In this document: piece after piece, positions 1-9,500 of the stretch | Position numbering within the stretch: position 1 is the stretch's first letter | Layout of the letters: every line of letters begins with the position of its first letter | Origin: Deltaproteobacteria bacterium | GTDB lineage: Bacteria > Desulfobacterota > Desulfarculia > Adiutricales > Adiutricaceae | NCBI GenBank assembly: GCA_031269825.1 | Contig: JAISYP010000015.1 | Coordinates: 1 to 48,042 of the forward strand | DNA: 48,042 nucleotides | Direction of reading: 5' to 3' | The notes under the pieces: model-generated | Told to the model about the DNA's origin: nothing | What the model saw: only the letters and a program-made list of their open reading frames with translations | Database searches by the model: none | Program-made: the position numbers and the translations under genes

Positions 1-1
1 A

Positions 2-178
2 TTTCTACTCGGCCGAATTTGGATGAAGACGGTTAGAAGAAGAAGTCAGAAGGCCCGAATGACATGGGAGAAATTCACCCCAATAATTAAACAATGGCTA
101 CCGGCGCCGGTCACTGCGCACCCCTGTCCTAGTCAAAGGTACACACGTCTGATTCAATTGAGGAGCCCTGTGCGGTAA
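2..178 (+). CDS. Group II intron reverse transcriptase/maturase, C-terminal end (partial)
   Basis: The frame enters from the left edge and ends at TAA 176-178. The visible 58 residues contain RRRSQKARMTWEKF, then a WLPAP stretch and HPCPSQRY. This is the typical C-terminal tail of group II intron-encoded proteins, which help the intron fold and reverse-transcribe it. The reverse transcriptase domain itself is outside the window. The last codons run into the domain V RNA that starts near 163, a read-through known in some bacterial intron classes. Recognition is from motif memory and the adjoining RNA structure. The intron class cannot be assigned from this piece. Confidence 0.75.
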   Translation, partial: FLLGRIWMKTVRRRSQKARMTWEKFTPIIKQWLPAPVTAHPCPSQRYTRLIQLRSPVR

Positions 179-235
179 TTCCGCTCGCAGGGAGCTGTGC
201 GGGGGGGGGCCCGAAAGGGCACTTCCTACCGCGAC
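163..235 (+). ncRNA. Group II intron domains V and VI, 3' end of intron
   Basis: Positions 163-196 read GAGCCCTGTGCGG, TAAT, then CCGCTCGCAGGGAGCT. This folds as a domain V hairpin: a lower stem, a two-base bulge, an upper GCGG/CCGC stem and a four-base loop. A second G-rich hairpin with a CGAAAG loop (about 199-232) closes with CCTACCGCGAC and fits domain VI. The intron probably ends at the AC at 234-235. It lies directly after the maturase frame, as expected. The 5' part is outside the window. Confidence 0.75.
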
Positions 236-608
236 TAGCTTTTTAGTATACTTAAAATGACTTAATTTATGTTAATTATCCTTTTTAGACAAAATTAGTA
301 GGCCTGCCAGGGGCGTCTGTAAAGATTGGTTAAGTCCTCCATGGTTCTGAAATTTCAAAAAATTTTTTATGAGGGTCATTTTTTTTTCAAGGGAGGGAAA
401 AATTTTATCATAATTATTCTAAAATATTTTTTATAATAAATATATAAAGTTCAAATACGTTTAAAACAATTATAAAATAACTTTAAAATGATTTTTTTAA
501 TAGTGAATATATAATTAATTATTTTATAAAATTAATAATAAATATAAAACATGCATAATTATGCTATTAATGAGTCGTTTTAACAGGCTGAAACTTGGGG
601 GAATCCTT
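236..608. other. AT-rich intergenic stretch, no gene seen
   Basis: This stretch follows the intron end. It is mostly A/T runs after about 360 and has no open frame of note on either strand. A short GC-richer patch at 298-350 is not recognisable. Nothing further can be supported. Confidence 0.6.
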
Positions 609-655
609 TAGCGGTTCGGGATTTTTTATGTGAGAACCGCTATTTTTTTTATTTT
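609..655 (+). terminator. Rho-independent terminator
   Basis: TAGCGGTTC (609-617) pairs perfectly with GAACCGCTA (634-642) across a 16-base loop. A run of eight T and further T-rich sequence follow. No gene lies directly upstream, so it may end intron or leftward read-through transcription. It insulates the promoter that starts 6 bp downstream. Confidence 0.75.
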
Positions 656-660
656 TATTG

Positions 661-689
661 TTGACAAGCCAACTCTATGCCGGTATGGT
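661..689 (+). promoter_or_regulatory. Sigma70-type promoter upstream of the PPTase gene
   Basis: A perfect -35 TTGACA (661-666) is followed by a 17-bp spacer and a -10 TATGGT (684-689). Spacing is ideal, and the site sits just after a terminator and before the first gene of the biosynthetic cluster. The predicted transcript starts near 696 and would carry miniature-element copy 1 in its leader. No operator is recognised. Confidence 0.6.
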
Positions 690-713
690 AGTCCAGAGTT
701 TTTAAATATTTTT

Positions 714-827
714 GACGGCTTCGCGAAATCCTAGTTTTAAGAGAAATCGTCAAGTGTCCGTGTATAAATTTCAGTAACTTACTTATTAATTAGGATTATT
801 GAATTTTTGACTTTTCGGGAGTCCATC
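714..827 (-). mobile_element. Miniature inverted-repeat element, copy 1 (reverse orientation)
   Basis: A divergent copy of the 110-bp element, opening with GACGGCTTCGCGAAATCC and closing with CTTTTCGGGAGTCCATC. It lies between the promoter at 661 and the PPTase start. The flanks ATTTTT and ATTGAT match at only four of six positions, so the insertion looks old. A TTG inside it (807) opens a frame that runs into the PPTase gene. Confidence 0.8.
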
Positions 828-890
828 ATTGATTGTCGATTCATCGCTTGGGGTTGGATTGGTTGTTTTTTATGGAATTGGCGTTTAAGC

Positions 891-1631
891 ATGGCTAAAA
901 GTGATATATTTATTCCCGACCACGCTCTAATTTTGACCGCCGCCTTGACTGGGGCGCCGGAAGAAGAGGAGTGCCGGTTAGGCTTTGTGAGGCCCCTGTT
1001 ATCGACGGAGCAACAGGACGGATTATCCAGAAGTAGGCGAGCTGTGGATCGGGCCTTGCGGTTTTTGGTTCGCGCGTTATTACTGGAGGGCTTAAATTAT
1101 TTCGCTTTGGACGGGCCCAAACTTCTAAGGAACCTGGCCTGGAACGACAAAGGTCAACCGAATCTAGGAAATTTAAAGGTTAGTTTTAGCCATAGTTTTC
1201 CCTATGGGTTTTGCGCCATCGCTAAAACGCCCGTTGGCGTGGACGTGGAGGGGTGGTCACGGGATTTGGATCCGGCTGATTTTGGGGTGGTGTTTGGGCC
1301 ACGAGAAATGGAGGCGATCCAAGCGGTGGTCAACCCAAATTCTGAGTTGATCCGGCGGTTCACCATTAAAGAATCGATTTTAAAAGCTTTGGGCGGTGGT
1401 TTTTTACTTAACCCCTTTTTGGTTGATAGCTCAGAGCCCCGTAATTCTAAATGTTTAGGGGCGTTGGAGCTCAATCTTGGACATCTGGATTTGTCGCCAG
1501 ATTTTTGGTTTACTTGGTCTATTTTATCTCGTTCTTCTTCTTTAAGTCCGTCTAATTCGTTCGTTCGGTTTATGGAGCCCTTTGATAGACAGTCTTTTAG
1601 GCGACAGATTAATATTTTTGAGTTTAATTGA
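891..1631 (+). CDS. 4'-phosphopantetheinyl transferase (Sfp/EntD-type superfamily)
   Basis: This enzyme transfers the phosphopantetheine arm of CoA onto the conserved serine of carrier proteins, turning apo-ACP into holo-ACP. The 246-residue protein has both family signatures. VGVDVEG carries the metal-binding Asp (D118). FTIKESILKALG carries the catalytic Lys/Glu region (K160, E161, K165). A FSHSFPYGFCAIA segment precedes the first motif, as in the family. The frame is open from a TTG at 807, but that codon lies inside a miniature element, so the ATG at 891 is preferred. It is the first gene of the cluster and would activate the two carrier domains of the synthase encoded from 6505. The promoter at 661 probably drives it. 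Confidence 0.9.
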   Translation: MAKSDIFIPDHALILTAALTGAPEEEECRLGFVRPLLSTEQQDGLSRSRRAVDRALRFLVRALLLEGLNYFALDGPKLLRNLAWNDKGQPNLGNLKVSFSHSFPYGFCAIAKTPVGVDVEGWSRDLDPADFGVVFGPREMEAIQAVVNPNSELIRRFTIKESILKALGGGFLLNPFLVDSSEPRNSKCLGALELNLGHLDLSPDFWFTWSILSRSSSLSPSNSFVRFMEPFDRQSFRRQINIFEFN

Positions 1632-1832
1632 TTGAATCAGGCGTCATTATAGCCAAGTGTCAAAATTTAAGGTTTCTTTGTTTTCGTTGTGGTTTTATAG
1701 TTAAATTAATAATGGTAGTTTTTAACTTATTTAGTTAATATCATGTTTTTTTTGTTGATTGTTTCTACGTAATTATTTTTTTAGGCGTTATTGATTTTTT
1801 TTTGATACTCTTTCCGACTCAATGGCTTAACT

Positions 1833-3017
1833 ATGACATTAACTTCACGAGAAAATTATCACCGGGGCCACGTCCGTTGGCTTCTGATTCTTGGGCTGGG
1901 CTTGTTGGTCTCGGGCGCGTTAGGCTTGGGTATAGTTCCCAGCTGGGCCCAATCAGTGCCACAGGTCGAGGTCTGGGCGGCGGTGGCTTCTGAATTTCCC
2001 CTTAAGTTTCGGTACCCGGCCGTGATTGAGGGCCGGACAAAAGTGGATGTCCACGCTGAGGCGGAGGGTCGGATCCAGAAACAGTTTTTCACGGAAGGTC
2101 AATGGGTTCAAGAGGGGCAAATCCTGTATGAAATAGACGCCAAAGCCACTGGATCCCTGATTCCTCGGGCCGAGGCCACGGTTAATCAGGCCCAGGCGCG
2201 ACTGGATTTCGCGGAGTCCCAATTTAGGCGTCAGAGTTCGCTTTGGTCTAAAGGAGCCACCGCGCGTCAAGATTTCGACCAAGCCAAAAATGAGTTGGAA
2301 TTGGCTAAATCGGGCTTGATCTCGGCTAAGGCCGCCCTGGATCAAGCCAAATCCGAAGTGGATCTGCGCGTGGCCCGCGCCCCGGTCAGCGGTTACGTCG
2401 GGGAGGCGAATAAAGCCCTGGGCGATCTGGTGTCGCCGAACCAACCTAATATGACGCTCACCACCGTGGAGGACATGACCACGGTGCGGGTCAACTTTTT
2501 TGTGCCCGAATCGCGGGTTAGCCAAGTTCGGGAATTGGAAAAACAGTTCCAGTTTCCTGATCAGATTCGCCTCATCCCCGCCACCTTGTATGTTAATGGC
2601 GAAAAATACGCGCGTCCGGGGAGTTTGGAGCGGGGTTCGGCGATGGTGGATCGCTACACCGGGGTCATGGCGGCTAGAGCCATTTTTCCTAACCCAGATT
2701 TGGAGCTTTTTAGTGGCCAGGTGGCCCGGATTGAGTTAACGACGCTAACTTTTGATAACGTCATCGTCGTTCCTCAAGCGGCGTTTGTGGGTAACAAAGG
2801 CCAAACTTTAGCCGTGCTAGGGGTTGGGGACGTGGTGGAATTTCGGCCAGTGGTGGCGGTAGGGCCATTTGATGGTTTTTTCTTGATAAAAAACAATAAC
2901 GAAGGCTTAAAGGTGGGCGAAAAATTTATCGTTAATAACTTAAATAAAATTAGCCCCGGCTTAAAAGTTATTCCCCAGCTTGTCGAGCGCCCGAATTTGG
3001 AGCGGGCTGGTCAATGA
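1833..3017 (+). CDS. RND efflux periplasmic adaptor (membrane fusion protein, AcrA/HlyD family)
   Basis: The 394-residue adaptor links an inner-membrane RND pump to an outer-membrane channel. An N-terminal hydrophobic segment (about 16-36) ending in SWAQS looks like a signal peptide cleaved near residue 40. A biotinyl-lipoyl half motif follows (GRIQKQFFTEGQWVQEGQ). Next comes an Ala/Gln-rich helical hairpin (about 95-165), then the second lipoyl half (RAPVSGYVGEANKALGD) and beta-barrel domains. There is no lipobox cysteine, so it is probably not a lipoprotein. The stop overlaps the pump start in an ATGA, which implies translational coupling. No TolC-type channel is encoded in the window. Within the cluster it could export the polyketide or give resistance. 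Confidence 0.92.
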   Translation: MTLTSRENYHRGHVRWLLILGLGLLVSGALGLGIVPSWAQSVPQVEVWAAVASEFPLKFRYPAVIEGRTKVDVHAEAEGRIQKQFFTEGQWVQEGQILYEIDAKATGSLIPRAEATVNQAQARLDFAESQFRRQSSLWSKGATARQDFDQAKNELELAKSGLISAKAALDQAKSEVDLRVARAPVSGYVGEANKALGDLVSPNQPNMTLTTVEDMTTVRVNFFVPESRVSQVRELEKQFQFPDQIRLIPATLYVNGEKYARPGSLERGSAMVDRYTGVMAARAIFPNPDLELFSGQVARIELTTLTFDNVIVVPQAAFVGNKGQTLAVLGVGDVVEFRPVVAVGPFDGFFLIKNNNEGLKVGEKFIVNNLNKISPGLKVIPQLVERPNLERAGQ

Positions 3018-6000
3018 AAACTTATCCCGCGTTGGCCCGTCCCTGGCTCGCCATCCTGATTCCCTTGATCATCTTGGTCTGTGGACTGGCTAGCCTGGTT
3101 AAATTACCCGTGGCTCAGTACCCTGAGTTGATCCCACCGTCGGTCACCATCACGGCCCTGTATCCTGGGGCCTCGCCTCAGACGCTGACGGATTTGGTGG
3201 CCGCGCCTTTGGAATCAGCCGTTAGCGGTCTGGCCGACGTTTGGCATGTCCTGGCCACTAGCTCGGCCAGTGGGGTGGTGACTTTAAAAGTCACTTTCCG
3301 TTTAGGCCTGGATCCCGAAGTGGCCTTAAACCGGGTTAACCAAAGAGTTCGAACGGCAAATCTGCCCGAGGAGACCACGCGACGCGGGGTCACGGTCAAC
3401 GCTGGGGCGGGCGATCTTTTTCAGATTGTGACTTTATCTAGCCCAGATGGTCTTTTTGATAGCTTATATTTAAATGATTATATTAGTCAAAATTTGTTGG
3501 CTCCCTTGCGGCGGATTGAGGGATTAGCCTCGGCCGAGCTTTTGATACCCGAGGAAAGGGCCATTCGCGTTTGGTTTGACCCGGTTAAACTAGCGGCCGT
3601 GGAATTGTCGGTCTCGGATCTGATTACGGCCATTAGGCAATCCAACGCCCAGTTCGCGGCCGGCTCCTTTGGGTTAGAGCCCGCCCCGGACGGCCATGGT
3701 TTGACCTGGTTAACCGAGGCCACGGCCGCGGGTGGCCGGATTGAGGATTTCGCCGAAATTATCGTCAAAGTCGGCGATCGCGGTCAGATTCTGAGACTTG
3801 GGGAATTGGCCCAGATTGTGGATGGGGCGGCGGATTACAGCGTGCGGGCGCGTCTGAATGGCCAGCCCGTGGCTGGGGTCAGTTTGTCATTAACCACCGG
3901 GGCGAACGCTTTGGAGACGGCTAAATCGGTGCGGGCGGTTTTAGACTCGAGGAAGGATAATTTTCCGCCAGGGGTGGTCTACGACATTCCCAATGACGTC
4001 ACTGTTTTCGTTAAACTATCCATTAAAGAAGTTATAACCACCCTCTTGGAAGCTTTGGTTTTGGTTGTTTTGGTTATTTTCCTTTTTTTGCGCAATATCA
4101 AAGCCACCATTATACCCGCCGTGGCGGTGCCGGTTTCCATTATTGGCACCCTGGCTGGTTTAAGTTTATTGGGTTTTTCCATCAATTTATTAACTTTGTT
4201 CGCCATGGTTTTGTCCATTGGCGTGGTGGTGGACGACGCCATCGTGGTTTTGGAGAACGCGGAAAGACTTCATCGCGAGGGACTTTCCCCCTGGCGAGCC
4301 ACTAACCAGGCGATGGCCGAGGTGGCCACCCCGGCCATCGCCATTGTTTTGGTTTTGGCCGCGGTCTTTATTCCTGTCTCTTTTGTGGGGGGGTTAACGG
4401 GGGAGGCTTTTAAGCAATTTGGCCTGACCATCGCTTTGTCGGTGGCTATTTCGGGGTTAGTGGCTTTAACTTTAACCCCCGTTATGTGCGTGAAGTTTTT
4501 AGGCCAAGGTCATATAAAATTTTTGAAAGCTTTCGGCGATGTGGTTGACTGTTTGCTCTCCATTATCACGGAGTTTTATTTAAAGATCGCTCGTTTTTTT
4601 GTTAAAAGGACGATTTTAGCTCTTCTGGTATGGTTAATAACCTTAGGCGGCTTTTTATTTCTGATGAAAGTTCTGCCCGAAGGTTTAGCCCCCGATGAGG
4701 ATCAAGGTTACGTCATCGCCATGACCCAGCTACCGCCAGGCTCGTCCATGCCCAGGACGGATAAAGCCTTAAGCCAATTGTCCGAGGAATTGGCGCGCGA
4801 CGAGCGGGTGGATAAAGTTTTGTCCATCGCGGGGTTGGATCTTTTGGGCGGCACGGGCTCTAGAGGCGACACTGGGGTGGCTTTCGTGGTGATGAAGCCG
4901 TGGGAGGAGCGTAAAGGCCCACAAGCCAGTTCTTTCGCTCTGGCCGACAGCGTTTTTAGTCAAAATTTTCAGTTAACCGAAGGCTTCATGTTGGCCTTTA
5001 ACCCGCCACCCATCGTGGGACTGGGCTCAGTGGGCGGCTTGGAGGGCTTTCTTTTGGCTCCTTTGGGAACCCAACCCGAGGAACTAGTCGAAAAAGGCCA
5101 GTTTTTAAGTCAAGCAGCCCAAGGGCATCCTATTTTGGCGCGTTTAGGTCTGGCTTTGTCTTTGGGCGCCCCTACTATTAAATTACATTTGGACGTGGAT
5201 AAGGCGCAGTTGATGGGGGTTGTCCCGGGCGACGCTTTTCAGACTTTATTAGCTGGATTAAGTGGCTCTTACGTCAATGACTTCATTATTAAAGGTCGTC
5301 CGTACAAAGTCCTTCTCCAGGCCGCGGCCGAGTTTCGGCAAAGCCCGGATGGTTTGGATCTTCATTACGTGAAAAATCGGGCTGGGCAGATGACGCCTTT
5401 GGCCAACCTCATCCGGGAAGAAGTGACGGTGGGGCCTTACAGTCTGGATCGTTTTAACGGCCAACCCGCGGCTCGTTTAGCGGTTCGAGTGGCCGAAGGC
5501 CAGTCTAACCTAGCGGCCATGGGGGCCATTGAGGAATTGGTTAAGGCGAATTTACCGGGCTGGTCAGTGGGCTGGAGTGGATCGTCTTATCAGGAGAAGG
5601 TGGGTGGTGGGGTCAATTATTTAGCCTTGATTTTCGCTTTGATTTTAGTATACTTGATTTTGGCTATACAGTATGATAGTGCGCGTTTACCCATGGTGGC
5701 TCTCCTTTCCACGCCATTCGCTCTTTTAGGGGCGGGTTTTACCTCTTTGATTTTGAGAACGGCCAATGATCTTTACGCCCAGGTGACCTTGGTTACTTTA
5801 ATCGGGCTATCGGTGAAAAACGCCATTCTTATCATCGAGTTCGCGCGGATGGAAATCCTTAAAGGCGTTCCAGTGGCCGAGGCCGCTCTTTTGGCCGCCG
5901 CTAAACGATTTCGGCCCATTATCATGACCTCGCTAGCTTTTATCCTGGGGTGTTTGCCCTTGGCCATGGCCAGTGGGGCGGGGGCGGCCAGTCGCCAAAC

Positions 6001-6208
6001 TCTGGGCGCCGGGTTAGTCGGTGGCATGACCTTGGGGACGCTCTTGGCCCCGGCTTTGGCGCCGGGCTTACTGGTTTTGTTGATGAAAGGCTATAAACCG
6101 AAAAAAGCCGCCGAAGGAAATGAGGAAGGCGGAGAAGGAGAAAAAAGCGCGGCGGCCGAATTGACTGAAACGACCGAATCAACTAAATTGACCGAAGCGA
6201 CCAAATAA
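3014..6208 (+). CDS. RND multidrug efflux transporter (AcrB/MexB-like, HAE1 type)
   Basis: This proton-driven inner-membrane pump has 1064 residues, close to AcrB (1049). The proton-relay residues are visible. VVDDAIVVLEN holds D407-D408, at the same numbers as in E. coli AcrB. SVKNAILIIEFA holds K935, and RFRPIIMTSLAF holds the TM11 arginine. The twofold repeat of a TM1 helix, a large periplasmic porter domain and five helices is clear. The C-terminal tail after GYKPKK is low-complexity, charged and Thr/Glu-rich, and is probably a dispensable cytoplasmic extension. It is translationally coupled to the adaptor. Substrate class cannot be read from sequence; its position suggests efflux of the polyketide product or self-resistance. 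Confidence 0.95.
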   Translation: MKTYPALARPWLAILIPLIILVCGLASLVKLPVAQYPELIPPSVTITALYPGASPQTLTDLVAAPLESAVSGLADVWHVLATSSASGVVTLKVTFRLGLDPEVALNRVNQRVRTANLPEETTRRGVTVNAGAGDLFQIVTLSSPDGLFDSLYLNDYISQNLLAPLRRIEGLASAELLIPEERAIRVWFDPVKLAAVELSVSDLITAIRQSNAQFAAGSFGLEPAPDGHGLTWLTEATAAGGRIEDFAEIIVKVGDRGQILRLGELAQIVDGAADYSVRARLNGQPVAGVSLSLTTGANALETAKSVRAVLDSRKDNFPPGVVYDIPNDVTVFVKLSIKEVITTLLEALVLVVLVIFLFLRNIKATIIPAVAVPVSIIGTLAGLSLLGFSINLLTLFAMVLSIGVVVDDAIVVLENAERLHREGLSPWRATNQAMAEVATPAIAIVLVLAAVFIPVSFVGGLTGEAFKQFGLTIALSVAISGLVALTLTPVMCVKFLGQGHIKFLKAFGDVVDCLLSIITEFYLKIARFFVKRTILALLVWLITLGGFLFLMKVLPEGLAPDEDQGYVIAMTQLPPGSSMPRTDKALSQLSEELARDERVDKVLSIAGLDLLGGTGSRGDTGVAFVVMKPWEERKGPQASSFALADSVFSQNFQLTEGFMLAFNPPPIVGLGSVGGLEGFLLAPLGTQPEELVEKGQFLSQAAQGHPILARLGLALSLGAPTIKLHLDVDKAQLMGVVPGDAFQTLLAGLSGSYVNDFIIKGRPYKVLLQAAAEFRQSPDGLDLHYVKNRAGQMTPLANLIREEVTVGPYSLDRFNGQPAARLAVRVAEGQSNLAAMGAIEELVKANLPGWSVGWSGSSYQEKVGGGVNYLALIFALILVYLILAIQYDSARLPMVALLSTPFALLGAGFTSLILRTANDLYAQVTLVTLIGLSVKNAILIIEFARMEILKGVPVAEAALLAAAKRFRPIIMTSLAFILGCLPLAMASGAGAASRQTLGAGLVGGMTLGTLLAPALAPGLLVLLMKGYKPKKAAEGNEEGGEGEKSAAAELTETTESTKLTEATK

Positions 6209-6354
6209 ATAGCTCGACCGAATCGATTGAATCGATTGAATCAACCGTCGACGCGCCTCTGAAGTGGACAAACGTGGATAAACAGGCGAATGCCCGCTTC
6301 CGCGGCCAACGTCGGCGCTGAGCAGGAAAAATTTGTTTCTCTTATCGTCGTAAC

Positions 6355-6375
6355 CGCGCGGAAGCCAGCCGCGCG
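6355..6375 (+). repeat. GC-only stem-loop between the pump and PKS genes
   Basis: CGCGCGG (6355-6361) and CCGCGCG (6369-6375) form a perfect 7-bp stem with a 7-base loop. No T-run follows, so it is not a standard terminator. It may modulate transcription between the pump genes and the synthase genes. The surrounding 296-bp gap (6209-6504) shows no convincing gene. Confidence 0.4.
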
Positions 6376-6504
6376 CCTATTGACGTTCTGGTCACCTGGA
6401 GTGGATCTAATTTTTGTCTTATTGGGAAGCATTGATCTGAACCGCGTTATGGAGATCTTTAACGCGACGGTTTAAAGTGTTCGTCAATTAAAGTTAATTT
6501 TTTA

Positions 6505-9500
6505 GTGACGACTTTTTTCGCGGGGCCTGGATTTTCTATGGGCCCGAATTGGCGGACAACTATGGCTTTTTTTTGCCATTTGTTTAGCGGCTTGGGGTGT
6601 CAATGGCTAGGCATGGGTCTGGCGCTACTGTTAGCGGACAAGATTTTCGCGCGGGAATTGGCGAAGATTGACAAGGTTTTCTCGGAATTAGCCGGCTGGT
6701 CGTTGATTGAGGCCTTAAAAAATGAACAGGATTTAACCAATTCCCAAATTTGGCATCCACTCGTGGTGTCCTTGCAGTTGGCCCTGTGGCGACGACTTAA
6801 GGACTATTTTCCCACGCCCGACGCGCTGGTGGGGCATAGTGGCGGGGAAGTGGTCGCGGCCGTGGTGGCGGGGGTTTTAACCATTGAGGAAGGCGCGCGA
6901 CTGGTTCTCGCCCAAACTAAGCGGATGGCTCTGGCTCCTCGGGCGAAGATGGTTCATTTGCCGCTCCCCCAGGACGAGGCGCGAGTTTTAGCCGAGGAGT
7001 TGGGGCTAACCGTGGCCGTTTACAATGGGCCGCGCTCCCTGGTGGTCACTGGCCCAGACGATCGTCTGGCCGAGTTGGTTAAAAGAGCTCCCGCCGCCAA
7101 GATCCTTAATATTGATCGGCCTTTCCATACCCCCATAATGAAGCAAGGTCTGGACGATTTTATTCAGGAACTAGCCTGTTTAAACCCCAAACCGGCCAAT
7201 ATAACCTTTATTTCCTCTGTGGAAGGGCGAGTTTGGCCTGGCGAACGGATGGGCGCTGACTACTGGGCGCGGCATCTGGTTCAGCCCACGCGGTTTGATC
7301 TGGCCATAGGTTTGGCTTTGGAGCTAGGCGTGAACCGAGTTTTGGAGTTTTCGCCCCATCCGGTTCTTTTGGGGCCTTTAGCGGGCCTAAAAAAAGGACT
7401 TTTAGCCTGGCCCATGATGGTTAGGAACCAATCGGCGCCCCAACTGTGGGAGCGGGCTTTAAATGATTTGGCGGCTTCGGGCGCTTTGTCTGACTCGGCC
7501 TCTGAGTTGGCCGCTATTTTGGGCTCTTCAACCGAATCTGGCGCTAAGGATTTAGAGCGTCAGCTCGGTCAGGAGGCGTCGGAGCGAAAACTAGACCCCA
7601 CCCCCATCACCCGTTCCCCAATAACGATCGAACTGGCTCGGGCTTCCCTTCAGCGCTTAGAGGAAAAATTAGAAAGCGCCATCATCACGGACGCGGCTAA
7701 GCTTTCGACCGATGATAATGTGGCTATTGAGCCCATGATCCCGTTTATGTCTTTGGGGCTGGGTTCTTCGGAATTGACGCTCCTGATGGCCGGCTTATGC
7801 TCTTTGACGGGGCTGGAGCTACCGATGGAATTGGTTTTTAGTTATCCCGACGCGCGCTCGTTGGCGCGAAAATTAGCTCTTTTGGTGAAAGGCGAGGCTA
7901 GCTCCAGCCGAGGGCGGGTTAATTCTAGCCAACCCGCCAAGTGGGAACCTTTGGCCGTGGTGGGGATGGCTTTACGGTTTCCTGGGCCAGTTAACACTCT
8001 GGATGAGTATTGGCGACTTTTAGCGCAAGGTCGCGACGCCATCACGCCCGTTCCGTCTAGCCGGTGGGACGTGGAACGTTATTATCATCCCGATCCCGCT
8101 GTCCCCGGGTATTCCAACGTTAAGGAAGCCGGTTTCATCGCTGATGATTTCCAGGGTTTTGACGCGGGCTTTTTTGGCGTCGCCGGCCGAGAAGCTCGCC
8201 AATTGGATCCCCAGCAACGAATACTGCTGGAATTGGTTCAGGAAGCTTTCGCCTACGGGGCCATTAACCCCGCCCGATGGTGGGATCGCGCGGTGGGCGT
8301 TTTTCTGGGCATGACGGGCGCCGACTACGCGCGCGCGAGTTACAATTCTTTTCAAAGACAGCGCATTGACGCCTATTCTTTAACTGGCAATTCGATTAGC
8401 GCGGCTTGCGGTCGGATTTCCTACTATTATGGGTTCCGGGGGCCTTGCTTTAGTTTAGACACCGCCTGCTCTTCGGGGTTGGTGGCTTTGTCGCGAGCTT
8501 GCCAAAGTTTAAGGCTGGGGGAAGTGGATCTGGCCGTGGTTGGGGCCACTACTTTGATGTTGGTTCCCGACATGCATATCTGCTTCACTAAATTAGGGGC
8601 CGTTAGCCCCAGTGGCCGGAGCCGAACTTTTGACGCCTCCGCCGATGGTTATGGGCGGGGCGAGGGCGGGGCGGTGGTTTTGGTTAAACGTCTCTCCGAC
8701 GCGGAAGAGGCCGGGGATTTGATTTTTGGCGTCATCCGAGGCCACGCGGTTAATCAAGATGGCCGAAGCAATGGTTTGACCGCTCCGTCGGGATTGGCCC
8801 AGAAAGAATTGATCCTAGCGGCTCTGCTGGACGCGGGTTTAAGCCCTCAGGACATTGATTATGTAGAGGCCCATGGCACGGGGACGGTTTTGGGGGATTT
8901 GGTGGAACTATCGGCGTTGGCCGAGACCTTCGCCCACCGAACCACGCCTTTGTTTATTGGCTCGGTTAAAGCCAACATTGGGCACCTGGAGCCGGTCTCG
9001 GGTTTAGCGTCGCTAATAAAAGTTTTGCTATGCTTAAAGCATGGCCTGATCCCCGCCAACATTCACCTTAAAAACCCCAATAAGAGTTTTGATTGGTCAA
9101 AAAGCCGCCTGATGGCTCCCACGGAACTAACCACGTGGCCCGACCGTCAACCGCGCCGGGCGGGACTTTCGGCTTTTGGGTTTTCTGGGGTTAACGCCCA
9201 CGCCGTGGTTGAGGAATATCGGCCAGCTTTACCCACGCCCAGTTCCGCCGCGAGCGTGTCTGGCTCTCCCGAGAAGCTAGATAAAATCGAGGTTAGAGAT
9301 TGGCCTCTTGAGGAGGAGCCCATCTTTTTGCCTCTGTCGGCCAAGAGCTTAGAGGCTTTAGACGCCTTAAAAGCCAAGGTTTTGGATCGCCTTGATTCTG
9401 GGGAATCGGCCAAGGATTTGGCCCATAGTTTGGCCGTTGGCCAGGAAACTTTCCCCTGGCGTTTGGCCGTGGTGGCGAACTCCCGTCAATTGATCTCAGT

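Noticed and set aside
560-660. A riboswitch or attenuator upstream of the PPTase
   Set aside because: The hairpin with T-run is a plain terminator, and the promoter lies downstream of it. No known riboswitch core is recognised.
807-890. TTG 807 as the start of the PPTase, giving 28 extra residues
   Set aside because: The first part lies inside a miniature element, the extra residues do not resemble the family N-terminus, and an ATG at 891 gives a normal-length protein.
6290-6475. A 61-codon frame between the pump and PKS genes, with an overlapping frame on the other strand
   Set aside because: No ribosome site and no recognisable protein. A GC-rich hairpin sits within it. Probably chance.
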